A DNA stretch of 64,000 nt from Thiohalorhabdus denitrificans (GTDB taxonomy: Bacteria; Pseudomonadota; Gammaproteobacteria; Thiohalorhabdales; Thiohalorhabdaceae), in the NCBI RefSeq assembly GCF_001399755.1, contig NZ_LJCP01000009.1, forward strand, positions 94,290 to 158,289. The letters run 5' to 3'. A program made the translations under genes and the position numbers. The notes beneath the pieces were generated by a model, which did not search any database, was not told the DNA's origin, and saw only the letters and a list, made by a program, of their open reading frames with translations. Below, piece after piece: positions 38,184-50,876 of this stretch (within the stretch, counting starts at the first letter, position 1; each line of letters starts with the position of its first letter).

Positions 38184-38214
38184 AAAAAGCCCCGCTGACC
38201 GGCGGGGCTTTTTT
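38184..38214. terminator. Terminator after guaA (bidirectional form)
   Basis: AAAAAGCCCCGC and GCGGGGCTTTTTT are reverse complementary around a short loop, giving a GC stem flanked by A- and T-runs. It begins 8 bases after the guaA stop. Confidence 0.92.
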
Positions 38215-38239
38215 GCGGAAGATTGGGAAAAGAGGCTAG

Positions 38240-38307
38240 CGGGAGCGGATATTCGCCGCGACAGAGAGTGGGAGCCTCACCCGGTCGCGGCCGATGGCCG
38301 CTCCCAC
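38240..38307. repeat. REP-like repeats between guaA and hspQ
   Basis: A single copy at 38240-38262 (CGGGAGCGGATATTCGCCGC) and a facing pair at 38268-38307 that starts GTGGGAGC and ends CGATGGCCGCTCCCAC. Same family as the other GTAGGAGC/GTGGGAGC repeats. Confidence 0.75.
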
Positions 38308-38358
38308 AAAGGGGCCCCGGCTAAGGGGCAACCTTTCGAAAGATCCATTGGAGCGGTG

Positions 38359-38676
38359 CTAGTTCAGGGTCTGCTGCACGGTGTAGCGTCCGTTCTCCAT
38401 CTCGCCGACGAAGTAATCCATGGCCGGGTTATTCACCGGGACCTCGGAGTTGTCGTGGACCAGGCTCTGTTCCGGCACGTAGGCCATCTGCTCGGTATCG
38501 TCCACCAACAGGCTGTACCAGGGCTGGTGGCGCTGGGGCTCGGTGTCCTCCAGGCCTTCCAGCCAATCCTCCGCGCCCTGGAATTCCGGGTCCACATCGA
38601 CGATGACGCCCCGGTATTGCGTGCCCTGGTTCCAGACGATCTGGCCGAGGGAGAACTTGGCTGCTTGCCCGATCAT
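38359..38676 (-). CDS. hspQ: Heat shock protein HspQ (hemimethylated DNA-binding YccV-like)
   Basis: 105 residues matching the YccV/HspQ family: KFSLGQIVWNQGTQYRGVIV, a HQPWYSLLVDDTEQMAYVPE core and NPAMDYFVGEMENGRYTVQQ. In enterobacteria HspQ binds hemimethylated oriC DNA and adapts substrates to the Lon protease. AAGGAT precedes the ATG. It stands alone between REP repeats and hflD. Confidence 0.88.
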   Translation of the reverse strand: MIGQAAKFSLGQIVWNQGTQYRGVIVDVDPEFQGAEDWLEGLEDTEPQRHQPWYSLLVDDTEQMAYVPEQSLVHDNSEVPVNNPAMDYFVGEMENGRYTVQQTLN

Positions 38677-38783
38677 GGGTAGATCCTTCTAGGGACGTTT
38701 CCCTACCCATTTGGGGGCGCAAATCGGCATTTCAAGAGGGGGGTCCGAATTTCCCGGCGGGGCCGGCGAGCACCGCTCCGGAC

Positions 38784-39422
38784 TCAGGCGGCGGGGATGG
38801 TGTCCAGCAGGCCCTCGGCGGCACGCAGGTAGCGGCCCCGGGCCAGCACCATCTGCCAGCGGCGCCCGCCAAGCTGCCGCCACAGCACCGCGGCGCGGAT
38901 CCCGGCCAGAAGCAGCGCCCGCACCCGGGCCACGTTGCCGGGCTCGCGCAGCACCTGCTCGTCACCGCGCACCACGATCCGGGGGCCGAGGGTGCTGATG
39001 TGCTCGGCGTAGAGGTCGGCCAGGCGGCCGTGGACGTTGGCGTGGCCCGCGCCGAAGTGCTCGTAGGTGCGCCGGGCCTCCTCGATGTCCGCCCCCAGGG
39101 CCTCCAGGGCGCCGCGCTTCCGCGCGAGCTTGCGCTCGAGTACGGTCATGCCGATGACGTAGCGGGCGATCTCCATGTCCTGGCCCTGCTTGTTCTCCGC
39201 CCGCAATTGGTCGCGCATCGCTTCCAGGCCCAGACGCACGCCCAGCACGTCGCCGAACACCGCCTCCACCGATTCCGGGTCGGTGGCGAACACGCTGGCA
39301 ACGTTGGCCTCGGCCGCGTGGGTGTGAACCAGTCCCCCCTCGCGGGCGATCTCCCGCACCAGGGCAGCCGCCTGAAACACGCCGGCCAGGGCCAGGGCCT
39401 GATTGGTCTGCCGATCTTCCAC
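38784..39422 (-). CDS. hflD: High-frequency lysogenisation protein HflD homologue
   Basis: 212 residues, helical, from a GTG start with GGGGAG upstream. The N-terminal QTNQALALAGVFQAAALVREI, central RYVIGMTVLERKL and C-terminal RAVLWRQLGGRRWQMVLARG are characteristic of HflD. E. coli HflD is a peripheral membrane protein that affects phage lambda CII; its native role is unclear. In enterobacteria it lies next to mnmA and purB; here it is some 19 kb away from mnmA. Confidence 0.88.
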   Translation of the reverse strand: MEDRQTNQALALAGVFQAAALVREIAREGGLVHTHAAEANVASVFATDPESVEAVFGDVLGVRLGLEAMRDQLRAENKQGQDMEIARYVIGMTVLERKLARKRGALEALGADIEEARRTYEHFGAGHANVHGRLADLYAEHISTLGPRIVVRGDEQVLREPGNVARVRALLLAGIRAAVLWRQLGGRRWQMVLARGRYLRAAEGLLDTIPAA

Positions 39423-39454
39423 CTGCGTCGCTCCCCGTTGCTCGCCGTGCGTAG

Positions 39455-40462
<1,008 letters not shown>

Positions 40463-40475
40463 AAGTGGCTTCCCG

Positions 40476-40557
40476 GTAGGAGCGCACTTCAGTGCGCGAT
40501 TCCATCCGGGCCCGGATTGCTGCATTTAACGGGTCGCCCACTGAAGTGGGCTCCTAC
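40476..40557. repeat. REP-like inverted pair (variant B) after tadA
   Basis: The left arm starts GTAGGAGCGCACTTCAGTGC and the right arm ends CACTGAAGTGGGCTCCTAC. It fills the convergent gap between tadA and the small membrane protein gene. It is the closest relative of the pair at 2740-2820. Confidence 0.85.
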
Positions 40558-40604
40558 CGGCGGACGGTTACGGTCCGCTCTGCAGGCGGCCTCGATCCAT
40601 GGCT

Positions 40605-40904
40605 TTACTCCCCGTGCTGGGTGGGGAGCCCCTTCCACCGCCCGAGTAGGCTGATGACCGCGCCCGCGATGATGACCCCGCCGAACATGGGCACGGGGGT
40701 CTTGGCCAGATCCTCCCCGAGCCACGCCCCCGCGGCCAGGAAGAGCAGGAAGGTCAGGCCCGCCGCCGCCACCAAGCCGCCCAGCAGAAGGGGAATGCGG
40801 ATCATGCGGCGGGTGACCAGCAGGTACACCAGGTACAGGACGAAGTAGGGGACCACCGCGAAGCCGATCGCCATCCCCAGCAGATATCCAGCGTCATGGG
40901 CCAT
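40605..40904 (-). CDS. Small membrane protein of unknown function
   Basis: 99 residues starting MAHDAGYLLGMAIGF with three membrane helices (AIGFAVVPYFVLYLVYLLV, IPLLLGGLVAAAGLTFLLFL, GGVIIAGAVISLL) and short basic loops. GGGGAGGAG precedes the ATG. The frame is open upstream but runs through a REP repeat. I do not recognise a family; no neighbours suggest a function. Confidence 0.65.
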   Translation of the reverse strand: MAHDAGYLLGMAIGFAVVPYFVLYLVYLLVTRRMIRIPLLLGGLVAAAGLTFLLFLAAGAWLGEDLAKTPVPMFGGVIIAGAVISLLGRWKGLPTQHGE

Positions 40905-41280
40905 GCCGCACTCCTCCCCGCGCCAGGGACTCCCCCGCGGGAGCCCGACCAAAGGGGAACAAGGATACGGGGTTTGGTGGGCCAGGCCCAGGGTCCGCCA
41001 CCCTCGCCTGATGGAACGGTGTCCCCGGGTGCCGTGTGGGAGCAGGTACCAGCCCCGACGTGCTGCAATGGGCTGTTCCGTCGCGGTCACTGACCGCTCC
41101 CACATGAGATGCCGGCTTGCGCTTATTGCCCGGGAATCCCCTCCGCCCGTTTCCGGGACGGGACGCTAGCGGTTCTCCCGCACGCCTTCGGTTGTTTCCA
41201 TGATGTGCAATTCCCGGCCTGGCCCGGTCTAACGGGAAAGCGCCTTGAACGGCCTCCCGGGGCCGGAGTGGAGAAGCATC
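40905..41280. other. Gene-free stretch between the small membrane protein and aconitase
   Basis: 376 bases between divergent genes. It holds one REP-like pair (41036-41103). The right half must carry the aconitase promoter, but no convincing -35/-10 pair is visible. The six-frame ORFs that cross it extend known genes and have no ribosome sites. Confidence 0.6.
41036..41103. repeat. REP-like pair upstream of aconitase
   Basis: The left arm GTGGGAGCAGGTACCAGCCC is degenerate; the right arm ends GCGGTCACTGACCGCTCCCAC. Same family as the other repeats. Confidence 0.7.
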
Positions 41281-43233
41281 ATGGGAAGCAACCTCGCCCG
41301 GAAGCTGATCGCCGACCACCTGGTGGACGGCACCATGAACCCCGGCGAGGAGATCGGCCTCGCCGTCGACCAGACCCTCACGCAGGACGCCACCGGGACC
41401 CTGGTCATGCTGGAGCTGGAGGCCATGGAGCTCGACCGGGCTCGCACGGAGCTGTCGGCCCAGTACGTGGACCACAACCTCCTGCAGACCGACTACCGGA
41501 ATCCCGACGATCATCGCTTCCTGCGCAGCGCCTGCAACCGTTTCGGCGCTTGGTTCAGCCCGCCCGGAAACGGCGTCAGCCACCCAGTGCACATGGAGCG
41601 CTTCGGCGCGCCGGGCAAGAGCCTGCTGGGCTCCGACAGCCACACGCCCGCCGCCGGCTCCATGGGCATGCTGGCCATGGGCGCCGGCGGCCTGGAGGTT
41701 GCCCTGGCCATGGCCGGGCGTCCCTACTACACCCGCATGCCCAAGGTGGTGGGCGTGCGCCTAGAGGGGGTGCTGCCCGATTGGGTGAGCGCCAAGGACG
41801 TGGTCTTGGAGATGCTGCGCCGGTGGGGGGTGCGGGGTGGCCGGGGCCGGATCTTCGAGTACCACGGGCCCGGTCTGGCCGGCCTTTCCGCCATGGACCG
41901 CCACGTCATCGCCAACATGGGCACCGAGCTCGGCGCCACCACCACCGTCTTCCCCGCCGACGAGGCCGTGCGCGCCTTCCTGCACAGCCAGGGCCGCTCG
42001 GCGGACTTCCGGGAACTGCAGCCGGATCCGGACTGCACCTACGACGAGGAGGAGGTGATCGACCTCGGCGGGCTCGAGCCCCTGATCGCCTATCCGAGCA
42101 GTCCCGGCAACGTGGTGCGGGTGGCGGAAGTGGCCGGGGCGCCCATCTACCAGGCCATGATCGGCTCCTCCGCCAACCCTGGCCTGCGCGATTTCGCCGT
42201 GCCGGCCCTGATGGTGGACGGCCGGCACGTGGATCCGGGGGTGTCCTTCGACATCAACCCCACCTCCCGACAGATCACCGAGAACCTCATGGCCATGGGC
42301 CTGCTTGGCAAGCTCTTGCACGCCGGCGGGCGCATCCATCAGCCGGGCTGCAACGGCTGCATCGGCATGGGTCAGGCGCCCTCCACCCGGGGCATCAGCC
42401 TGCGCACGGTGCCGCGCAACTTCCCCGGCCGCTCCGGAACCGCCGACGACCGCGTCTACCTGTGCAGCCCGGAGACCGCCACGGCCTCGGCGCTCACCGG
42501 GCGCATCACCGACCCCCGGGAGCTGAACGCCACCTATCCGCCTTTCCGGGAGCCGGAGGGCCTCATCCTAAACACCTCCATGCTGGAGGCCCCGCCCGAG
42601 CAGACGGCGCCCTTTCCGCTGGTAAAGGGCCCCAACATCGCCTCTCTGCCGGAGCTGGAGCCGCTCCCGGATCCCCTGGAGGGACCGGTGCTGCTCAAGG
42701 TGGGGGATAACATCTCCACCGACGAGATCCTGCCCGCCGGCACCGAGGTGCTGCCGTACCGGAGCAACATCCCCGCCATCAGCAGCTTCGTCTTCCGGTA
42801 CACGGATCCGGGGTACCCGGACCGGGCCTTTGGCTTCCGCCAGGAAGGGCATCCCCACTTCCTGGTGGCCGGGGAGAACTACGGCCAGGGCTCCAGCCGC
42901 GAGCACGCCGCCCTGGCCCCGCGCTACCTCGGTCTGCGGGCGGTGGTGGCCAAGAGCTTCGCCCGCATCCACGAGGAGAACCTGGCCAATTTCGGCATCC
43001 TCCCGCTGGTCTTCACCGACCCCGCGAACTACGACCGGATCCGGCAGGGGGACCTCCTGCGCCTGCAGGAGGCCCCCGAGGCCCTGGGGGGCGGTGAGGC
43101 GGTGGGTCTGGTGAACCGCACCCGGGACGAGTCCTACCGCCTACGCCACGACCTCAGCCCGCGCCAGGCGGACATGATCCAGCAGGGCAGCCTGATCAAC
43201 CTGGTGCGGGAGGGAGAGCCGGGGCGGGGATGA
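41281..43233 (+). CDS. Aconitate hydratase (about 650-residue form)
   Basis: 650 residues, the compact aconitase of the homoaconitase-like group, shorter than AcnA (about 890) and AcnB (about 865). Conserved features are GSDSHTPAAGSMGMLAMGAGG, cluster cysteines in PGCNGCIGMG, NISTDEILPAGTE, and the swivel-domain YGQGSSREHAALAPR. It isomerises citrate to isocitrate with a [4Fe-4S] cluster. Because of the uncommon size class I do not assign acnA or acnB. It is a single gene. Confidence 0.88.
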   Translation: MGSNLARKLIADHLVDGTMNPGEEIGLAVDQTLTQDATGTLVMLELEAMELDRARTELSAQYVDHNLLQTDYRNPDDHRFLRSACNRFGAWFSPPGNGVSHPVHMERFGAPGKSLLGSDSHTPAAGSMGMLAMGAGGLEVALAMAGRPYYTRMPKVVGVRLEGVLPDWVSAKDVVLEMLRRWGVRGGRGRIFEYHGPGLAGLSAMDRHVIANMGTELGATTTVFPADEAVRAFLHSQGRSADFRELQPDPDCTYDEEEVIDLGGLEPLIAYPSSPGNVVRVAEVAGAPIYQAMIGSSANPGLRDFAVPALMVDGRHVDPGVSFDINPTSRQITENLMAMGLLGKLLHAGGRIHQPGCNGCIGMGQAPSTRGISLRTVPRNFPGRSGTADDRVYLCSPETATASALTGRITDPRELNATYPPFREPEGLILNTSMLEAPPEQTAPFPLVKGPNIASLPELEPLPDPLEGPVLLKVGDNISTDEILPAGTEVLPYRSNIPAISSFVFRYTDPGYPDRAFGFRQEGHPHFLVAGENYGQGSSREHAALAPRYLGLRAVVAKSFARIHEENLANFGILPLVFTDPANYDRIRQGDLLRLQEAPEALGGGEAVGLVNRTRDESYRLRHDLSPRQADMIQQGSLINLVREGEPGRG

Positions 43234-43272
43234 AGGTGCCGGCACCCGCTTAGGGGCCCACGGCTACGGCTC

Positions 43273-43350
43273 GTCGCGGCTGATAGCCGCTCCCACAACA
43301 GGGCCGTTGGCTTCGATCGCTCCCTGGGGGAGCGGTCAGTGACCGCGACC
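43273..43350. repeat. REP-like repeats between aconitase and nuoN
   Basis: One copy ends GCTGATAGCCGCTCCCAC (to 43296) and one facing copy GGGGAGCGGTCAGTGACCGC (43327-43350). They lie in the convergent gap at the 3' end of the nuo operon. Confidence 0.75.
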
Positions 43351-43388
43351 CCGGAACCGCCAGGGGCAAGATCGGGAGAAGAGTCACT

Positions 43389-44816
43389 TCATCCGGCGGC
43401 GGTGTCCCCGATAAGGGCGATCAGGGGGGACGGGTAGACGCCCAGGAGTACGAGCAGAACCGCCAGCACTGCGACCACCATCCCACCCGCCCGGCTTCCC
43501 GCGGACACGGGGCGGGCCGCCTCCGCGGGCTCCAGGAACAGCACCCGTACCAGCCGCAGGTAGTAGAACAGCCCGATGGCGCTGCCCACCACCAGGGCGG
43601 CGAGCAGGCTCCACAGCGCGGCGCCCACCCCGGCAACGAACAGGTAGAATTTGCCGATGAAGCCCATGGTCAGCGGGATCCCGGCCAGGGAGAGCAGCAT
43701 GAGGGTGAAGGCAAGGGCCAGGCCGGGTCGATGCCGGAACAGGCCGCGGAAGTCGTCGAAGGTCTCCAATGCCCGCCCTCCCACGCCCGCCGCGCCCACG
43801 GCGCCGAAGGCCCCGAGCATGGTGACGAAGTAGGCGGCCAGGTAGTAGGCGGTGGCCTCCACGCCCAGGTGGGTACCCGCCAGCAGGGCCACCAGCAGGT
43901 AGCCGAGGTGGGCGATGGAGGAATAGGCCAGCAGGCGGCGCACGTTGTCCTGGAGCAGGGCCAGCAGGTTGCCGGCCAGCATGGAGACGATGGCCAGCAG
44001 GGCCGCTGCCATCCAGGGCCCCTGCGCCTGGAAGACCCCGGTGGCCACCCCGTAGCGCAGCAGCACGGCGAACACCGCCCCCTTGGAGACGGTGGCCACG
44101 AAGCCCGCCACCGGGGCCGGCGCCCCCTGGTAGACGTCCGGGGTCCACAGGTGGAAGGGCACCAGGGACAGCTTGAAGGCCACACCGGCGACCACCAGCG
44201 CGGCGCCCGCCCCCCAGTAGAGGCCGTACTCCTCCGCCTCCCGGGCGAGGATGGCCAGGCTGGCGAAGCCCAGCGCCCCGGTGTCGGCATACAGCAGGGC
44301 CATGCCGAACAGCAGCACCGCCGAGGAGGCGCCCGACAGCACCAGGTACTTGAAGGCGGCCTCGATGGCCCGGGGCTGCCCCGTGGGGTAGGCGATCAAG
44401 GCGAACAGGGGCACCGACAGCAGCTCCAGGGCCAGGAAGAAGCTGGCGAAGTGGGTGCTGGCGGTGAGGGCGGTTCCGCCCAGGGTGCTCAGGAGCAGGA
44501 GCAGGTAAAGCTCCTCGGGGGGCTGGGGGCGGTCGCGCAGGTCCAGGTAGGCCAGGATCCCGGTAACCAGGGCCGCGGCCAGGATCAGCCCGGTGAAGAA
44601 CAGGGCGAAGCCGTCCACCCGCAGGAGGGGGGTGACCGCGCCCGGTTCCGGCATGGCCGCCAGGGGCAGCACCGCCAGGGCGAGGAGCAGGGTCCCCAAC
44701 GCGGACCAGGCGGCCAGGGCGTGGCTGCGGGCGAAAGCGGCGAGCACCATCGCCATCAGGCAGCCTCCGGCCAGCACCAGCCAGGGCAGCAGCAACAGCA
44801 GGTCCGTACCGCTCAC
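43389..44816 (-). CDS. nuoN: NADH-quinone oxidoreductase subunit N
   Basis: 475 residues, fourteen membrane helices, an antiporter-like proton-pumping subunit. KYLVLSGASSAVLLFGMALL, the TM7 Lys in VAFKLSLVPFHLWTPDVYQG and RRLLAYSSIAHLGYLL are conserved. The GTG start overlaps the nuoM stop. The reading frame is open a further 480 codons upstream, but that is a shadow of nuoM. Last gene of the operon. Confidence 0.95.
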   Translation of the reverse strand: MSGTDLLLLLPWLVLAGGCLMAMVLAAFARSHALAAWSALGTLLLALAVLPLAAMPEPGAVTPLLRVDGFALFFTGLILAAALVTGILAYLDLRDRPQPPEELYLLLLLSTLGGTALTASTHFASFFLALELLSVPLFALIAYPTGQPRAIEAAFKYLVLSGASSAVLLFGMALLYADTGALGFASLAILAREAEEYGLYWGAGAALVVAGVAFKLSLVPFHLWTPDVYQGAPAPVAGFVATVSKGAVFAVLLRYGVATGVFQAQGPWMAAALLAIVSMLAGNLLALLQDNVRRLLAYSSIAHLGYLLVALLAGTHLGVEATAYYLAAYFVTMLGAFGAVGAAGVGGRALETFDDFRGLFRHRPGLALAFTLMLLSLAGIPLTMGFIGKFYLFVAGVGAALWSLLAALVVGSAIGLFYYLRLVRVLFLEPAEAARPVSAGSRAGGMVVAVLAVLLVLLGVYPSPLIALIGDTAAG

Positions 44817-46311
44817 GGCGCCGCCCCCAGGTTCAGGGTGGCCCCCGTGCCGGTCCCCTGCTGCAAGGAGGCCAGGGCCGGTCCGGCGAGGTCGAAGACC
44901 GGCTGCGGGGCCAGGCCCAGCCACACCAGCCCCGCCGCCAGGACCGCCAGGGTGCAGGTCTCGCGGACGGTTAGGTCGGCGCCGGGCCGCAGCGGGCCGG
45001 GCGGGCCGTGGAGCGCCTTCTGCACCAGGATCAGGGTGTAGAGCAGGGAGCCCACCAGGCCCAGGGCGGCCAGCACGGTGAAGACGGGATAGGCGCCGAA
45101 GGCGCCCAGCAGCACCAGGAGCTCGCCGACGAAATTGGCCAGCCCGGGCAGGCCCAGAGAGGCCACCACGAACAGCAGGGTGAAGGCGGACAGCCGGGGC
45201 ACGGAGCCCCAGAGGCCGCCCATGCGCTCCATGCTGCGGGTGTGCAGCCGCTCCTGCAGGAGCCCGGCCACCAGGAACAGAGCCCCGGTGCTCAGCCCGT
45301 GCGCCACCATCTGCATGACCACCCCCTGCAACGCCCAGGTGTTCCAGGCGTACAGCCCCACCAGCACGAAGCCCATGTGGCTGATGCTGGAGTAGGCCAC
45401 CAGGCGCTTGACGTCGTCCTGGGCGAAGGCCTGCACCGCGCCGTAGAGGATGCTCGCCACCCCCAGGCCGAGCGCCACCGGGGCGAAGGCCAGGGAGGCC
45501 TCCGGGAACAGCGGGATGGCGAAGCGCAGCAGGCCGTAGGCACCGGTCTTCAGCAGGATGCCCGCCAGTAGCACGCTGCCGGCGGTGGGGGCCTGGGTGT
45601 GGGCGTCGGGCAGCCAGGTGTGCACGGGCACCACGGGCAGCTTCACGGCGAAGGCGAGGAACAGGCCCAGCATGGCCCAGAAGGCGATGCCCGGATCCAG
45701 GGTCGTGTCGCGCAGGGCCAAGTAGTCGAAGGTCCAGGTGCCGGTGGCATCGTGGTGGAGGAAGACCAGCGCCAGGATGCCCAGCAGCAGAAGCAGGCCG
45801 CTGCCCTGGGTAAAGATGAAGAACTTCACCGCGGCGGGGCCCCGGTCCTCGTGGCCCCACAGGGCGATCACGAAGTACATGGGGACCAGCATCACCTCCC
45901 AGAGGAAGAAGAACAGGAACAGGTCCAGGGCCAGGAAGACCCCCACCACCCCGGCCACCGTCCACAGCAGGTGGAAGTGGAAAAAGCCTACCCGCTCGCG
46001 GATCTCCGTCCAGGAGGCCACCACTCCTACCAGACCGAGCACCAGGGTCAGGGCGATGAGCACCAGGCTCAGGCCGTCCAGCCCCAGGTGGAAGCGGATG
46101 CCGAAGCGCGGGATCCAGGCCCGGTCCAGCTCCGCCAGCCAGGCCCCGGTGGGCGGGAAGGCGGTGGATTGTCCCCCCCAGAGTACCGCCAGCAGCACCA
46201 GGGTGAGGGCCAGGGTGCCCAGGGCCACCCAGCGCACGGCCCGATCCGCGCCTTCCAGCCACCAGGTCAGCAGGCCGCCGAGCAGGGGAAGGCCAATCAG
46301 GAGGGCCAGCA

Positions 46312-46312
<1 letters not shown>
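44813..46312 (-). CDS. nuoM: NADH-quinone oxidoreductase subunit M
   Basis: 499 residues, fourteen helices. FFLWEVMLVPMYFVIALWG carries the conserved TM5 Glu; FAVKLPVVPVHTWLPDAHTQ carries the TM7 Lys; VKRLVAYSSISHMGFVLVGL is also typical. It is a proton channel of complex I. Its ATG overlaps the nuoL stop (TGATG). Confidence 0.96.
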
Positions 46313-48161
<1,849 letters not shown>

Positions 48162-48165
<4 letters not shown>

Positions 48166-48470
48166 CCCCGCATCCTGCTGGCGGCGTCGGAATCCAGGGT
48201 GCCCAGGCGGTGGAAGAGCTGCAGCACCAGGGCGAGGCCCACCGCCACCTCCGCCGCGGCCAGGGCGAGGATGAGGATGAACATCACCTGGCCGTCCGGC
48301 TCCGACCAGCGCGCCCCCGCCACCACGAAGGCCAGGCCCGCTGCGTTGAGCATGACCTCCAGGCTGATGAGCATGAACAGCGCGTTGCGCCGCACCAGCA
48401 CCCCGAGCAGGCCCAGGGCGAACAGGGCCCCGGCCAGGATCAGGCCGTGGTGCATGGGTATCTCAGCCAT
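48162..48470 (-). CDS. nuoK: NADH-quinone oxidoreductase subunit K
   Basis: 102 residues with three helices, including [20 protein letters not shown] with the conserved Glu of TM2 and LNAAGLAFV. NuoK is part of the E-channel of the membrane arm. It overlaps nuoJ by 8 bp. Confidence 0.95.
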
Positions 48471-48972
48471 CCTCGTCCCCCTCCAGGGCCTCCTGGCGGC
48501 CCAGGTGGTAGGCGCCCACCAGACCGCCCAGTAACAGGAACGCCCCCAGCTCCACCGCGAGCAGGTAGGGCCCGTACAGGGCGATGCCCACCGCCTTGGG
48601 GGCCACCATGGCGCCGCCGGTGCTGTGCACCGCGCCGGTGAGGAGCAGGACCAGCTCGATGAACAGCAGGGCCGCCAGGAGCCCCGGCCCCCACCAGATG
48701 CCGGGCCGGAGCCAGCTGCGCTCCTGCTGCTCCGCCTCCTCGCCCAGGTTCAGCATCATCACCACGAACACGAACAGCACCACGATGGCCCCGGCGTAGA
48801 TGATCACCTCCAGGGCGGCGGCGAAGGGCGCGCCCAGCACGAAGAACACCAGGGCCACGGCCAGCAGGGAGACCACCAGGTAGAGCAGGGCGTGCACCGC
48901 ATTGGCCGCCGTCACCACCCGCAGGGTGGCGGCCAGGGCGATCAGGGCGGAGAGGTAGAAGGTGGCCTCCAT
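48463..48972 (-). CDS. nuoJ: NADH-quinone oxidoreductase subunit J
   Basis: 169 residues, five helices. [40 protein letters not shown] and FVVMMLNLG are diagnostic; the TM3 tyrosine/pi-bulge region is intact. It is preceded by a 237-bp spacer full of REP repeats after nuoI, so it may be set apart in expression. Confidence 0.95.
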   Translation of the reverse strand: MEATFYLSALIALAATLRVVTAANAVHALLYLVVSLLAVALVFFVLGAPFAAALEVIIYAGAIVVLFVFVVMMLNLGEEAEQQERSWLRPGIWWGPGLLAALLFIELVLLLTGAVHSTGGAMVAPKAVGIALYGPYLLAVELGAFLLLGGLVGAYHLGRQEALEGDEDG

Positions 48973-49016
48973 GATGTTCGGCTCCTGAAATTATCTTTGC
49001 GGAGTCCCGGGCCCCT

Positions 49017-49175
49017 GTAGGAGCGAGCTCCAGCTCGCGACCGGGTTGGCCCGGGGGTTCGGGCGGGGCTTTCCGCCTGTGCGGCGGGAAACCCCCGCGT
49101 CGCGGCCTGTAGACCGCTCCTACAGGTGCCCTCCTCTCCGAGGTGCCCGTAGGAGCGACGGCCCCCGTCGCGACC
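49017..49175. repeat. REP-like cluster between nuoI and nuoJ
   Basis: A facing pair (49017-49123; GTAGGAGCGAGCTCCAGCTC to CTGTAGACCGCTCCTAC) plus a third copy at 49149-49175 (GTAGGAGCGACGGCCCCCGT). The spacer in the pair has a nested palindrome GCCTGTGCGGCG region. All lie inside the nuo operon. Confidence 0.85.
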
Positions 49176-49209
49176 ACCAGGAACGGGGCCATTCGTCCTA
49201 CCAGCCCCC

Positions 49210-49725
49210 TCACGGCAACAAATCCCTCGGATCGGCGGGCGGCTCCTCGTTCTCCGCCTCGCCCTTGTCCTTGCCGCCGATACTCATCCCGGCGACCCGG
49301 TAGTAGTTGTAGTCCGGGTACTTGCCGGGCCCGGCGATCAGCAGGTCCTCCTTCTCGTACACCATCTCCTGTCTGCGGTACTCGCTCATCTCGAAGTCGG
49401 GGATGAGCTGGATGGCGTAGGTGGGACAGGCCTCCTCGCAGAAGCCGCAGTAGATGCAGCGGGAGAAGTTGATGCGGAACCAGGCCGGGTACCAGCGCCC
49501 CGTCTCGTCCTCGGTCTTCTCCAGGGCGATGCAGTCCACCGGGCAGGCCACCGCGCACAGGTTGCAGGCCACGCAGCGCTCGCCGCCGTCGGGGTCGCGG
49601 CTCAGAATAATGCGCCCGCGGGTACGCGGCGGCAGATAGGGCTTCTCCTCCGGATACTGCACCGTCTCCCGCGGCCGGAAGGAATGCAGCAGAATCAACC
49701 AGAGGTTGCGGATCTCCGTGAGCAT
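49210..49725 (-). CDS. nuoI: NADH-quinone oxidoreductase subunit I
   Basis: 171 residues from ATG at 49725 with GGAG upstream; a GTG four codons earlier is possible. Two 4Fe-4S motifs, [15 protein letters not shown] and [12 protein letters not shown], hold clusters N6a and N6b on the peripheral arm. N-terminal basic amphipathic helix and C-terminal tail as in the family. Followed by a REP spacer and nuoJ. Confidence 0.95.
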   Translation of the reverse strand: MLTEIRNLWLILLHSFRPRETVQYPEEKPYLPPRTRGRIILSRDPDGGERCVACNLCAVACPVDCIALEKTEDETGRWYPAWFRINFSRCIYCGFCEEACPTYAIQLIPDFEMSEYRRQEMVYEKEDLLIAGPGKYPDYNYYRVAGMSIGGKDKGEAENEEPPADPRDLLP

Positions 49726-49765
49726 GGCGCGCTCCACTGACGATCAAACAACCGGAAAGGCCCTT

Positions 49766-49834
49766 GTAGGAGCGGTCCGTGACCGCGACCAGTCCGGTCT
49801 TGCCCAGCAAGTCGCGGTTGCGGACCGCTCCCAC
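49766..49834. repeat. REP-like inverted pair between nuoH and nuoI
   Basis: Left arm GTAGGAGCGGTCCGTGACCG; right arm ends GTTGCGGACCGCTCCCAC. It occupies most of the 182-bp gap between the two cistrons. Confidence 0.85.
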
Positions 49835-49907
49835 AGGGAGGGTTGCCGGTGGTTCAGGAAAGGTTTTGTCTGTGGCATCTGTGGGTGCGCCATTAAAGAC
49901 TTTCCTT

Positions 49908-50876
49908 TCAGAATGAAGCCGACGGCTGCAAGGCCAGCACCCATCCCCCCGTAATCACCAGGTTCAAAAGCGCTATGGGCAGCATCACCTTCCAGCCGTA
50001 GGCCATGAGCTGGTCGTAGCGCGGCCGCGGCAGCGAGGCGCGGATCAGGATGAACAGCACCACGATCAGCGCCGTCTTCAGCACGAACCAGACGATGGCC
50101 GGCAGCAGCGGGCCGTGCCAGCCGCCCAGGAACAGGGTGGTGATCATGGCGGCGATGAGGAACACGCCCAGGTACTCGCCGACGAAGAACATGCCGAACT
50201 TCATGCCGGCGTATTCGGTGTGGTAGCCGGCCACCAGCTCGTTCTCCGCCTCCGGCAGGTCCATGGGCAGGCGGTGGGACTCGGCCAGCCCGGCTACCAG
50301 GAATACGACCAGGCCGAGGATCTGCGGGATGGCGAACCACAGCCCCTCCTGGGCCAGGACGATGCCGCGCAGGTCGAAGGTGCCCGCCTGGATGACCACG
50401 CCCATCACCGCCAGGCCCATGAACACCTCGTAGCTCACCAGCTGGGCGGCGGAGCGCAGGCCGCCCAGCAGGGCGTACTTGCTGTTCGAGGCCCAGCCGC
50501 CGAGCAGGACGCTGTACACGGCCACCGAGCTCATGCCCAGGAAGTAGAGCAGGCCGATGTTCAGGTCGATGATCCCCAGGGCCGGGGTCACGGGCACCAC
50601 GGCGAAGGCGAGGAGCATGGAGACGGCAATGATGGCCGGCGCCAGGATGAACACCGGGCGGTCGGCGAAGGGCGGCACCCAGTCCTCCTTGGTGAGGATC
50701 TTGCCCATGTCCGCCACTGCTTGGAGAACGCCGAAGGGGCCCACCCGGTTGGGGCCGTAGCGGTCCTGCCACAGCCCCAGCAGCCGCCGCTCCACCCAGA
50801 TCAGCAGGGCGGCCACCACCAGCAGTCCCGCGGCGGTGGCCGCCACGGCGATGGCCACCGCCAGCACCTCGATCAT
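49908..50876 (-). CDS. nuoH: NADH-quinone oxidoreductase subunit H
   Basis: 322 residues, eight helices. The quinone-site loops [20 protein letters not shown] and [20 protein letters not shown] with [13 protein letters not shown] are highly conserved. NuoH joins the peripheral arm to the proton pumps. Its ATG overlaps the nuoG stop. Confidence 0.97.
   Translation of the reverse strand: MIEVLAVAIAVAATAAGLLVVAALLIWVERRLLGLWQDRYGPNRVGPFGVLQAVADMGKILTKEDWVPPFADRPVFILAPAIIAVSMLLAFAVVPVTPALGIIDLNIGLLYFLGMSSVAVYSVLLGGWASNSKYALLGGLRSAAQLVSYEVFMGLAVMGVVIQAGTFDLRGIVLAQEGLWFAIPQILGLVVFLVAGLAESHRLPMDLPEAENELVAGYHTEYAGMKFGMFFVGEYLGVFLIAAMITTLFLGGWHGPLLPAIVWFVLKTALIVVLFILIRASLPRPRYDQLMAYGWKVMLPIALLNLVITGGWVLALQPSASF

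Noticed and set aside
43389..46262. 957-codon open frame covering nuoN and more
   Set aside because: The nuoN start overlaps the nuoM stop at 44816; upstream of it the frame is the shadow of nuoM.
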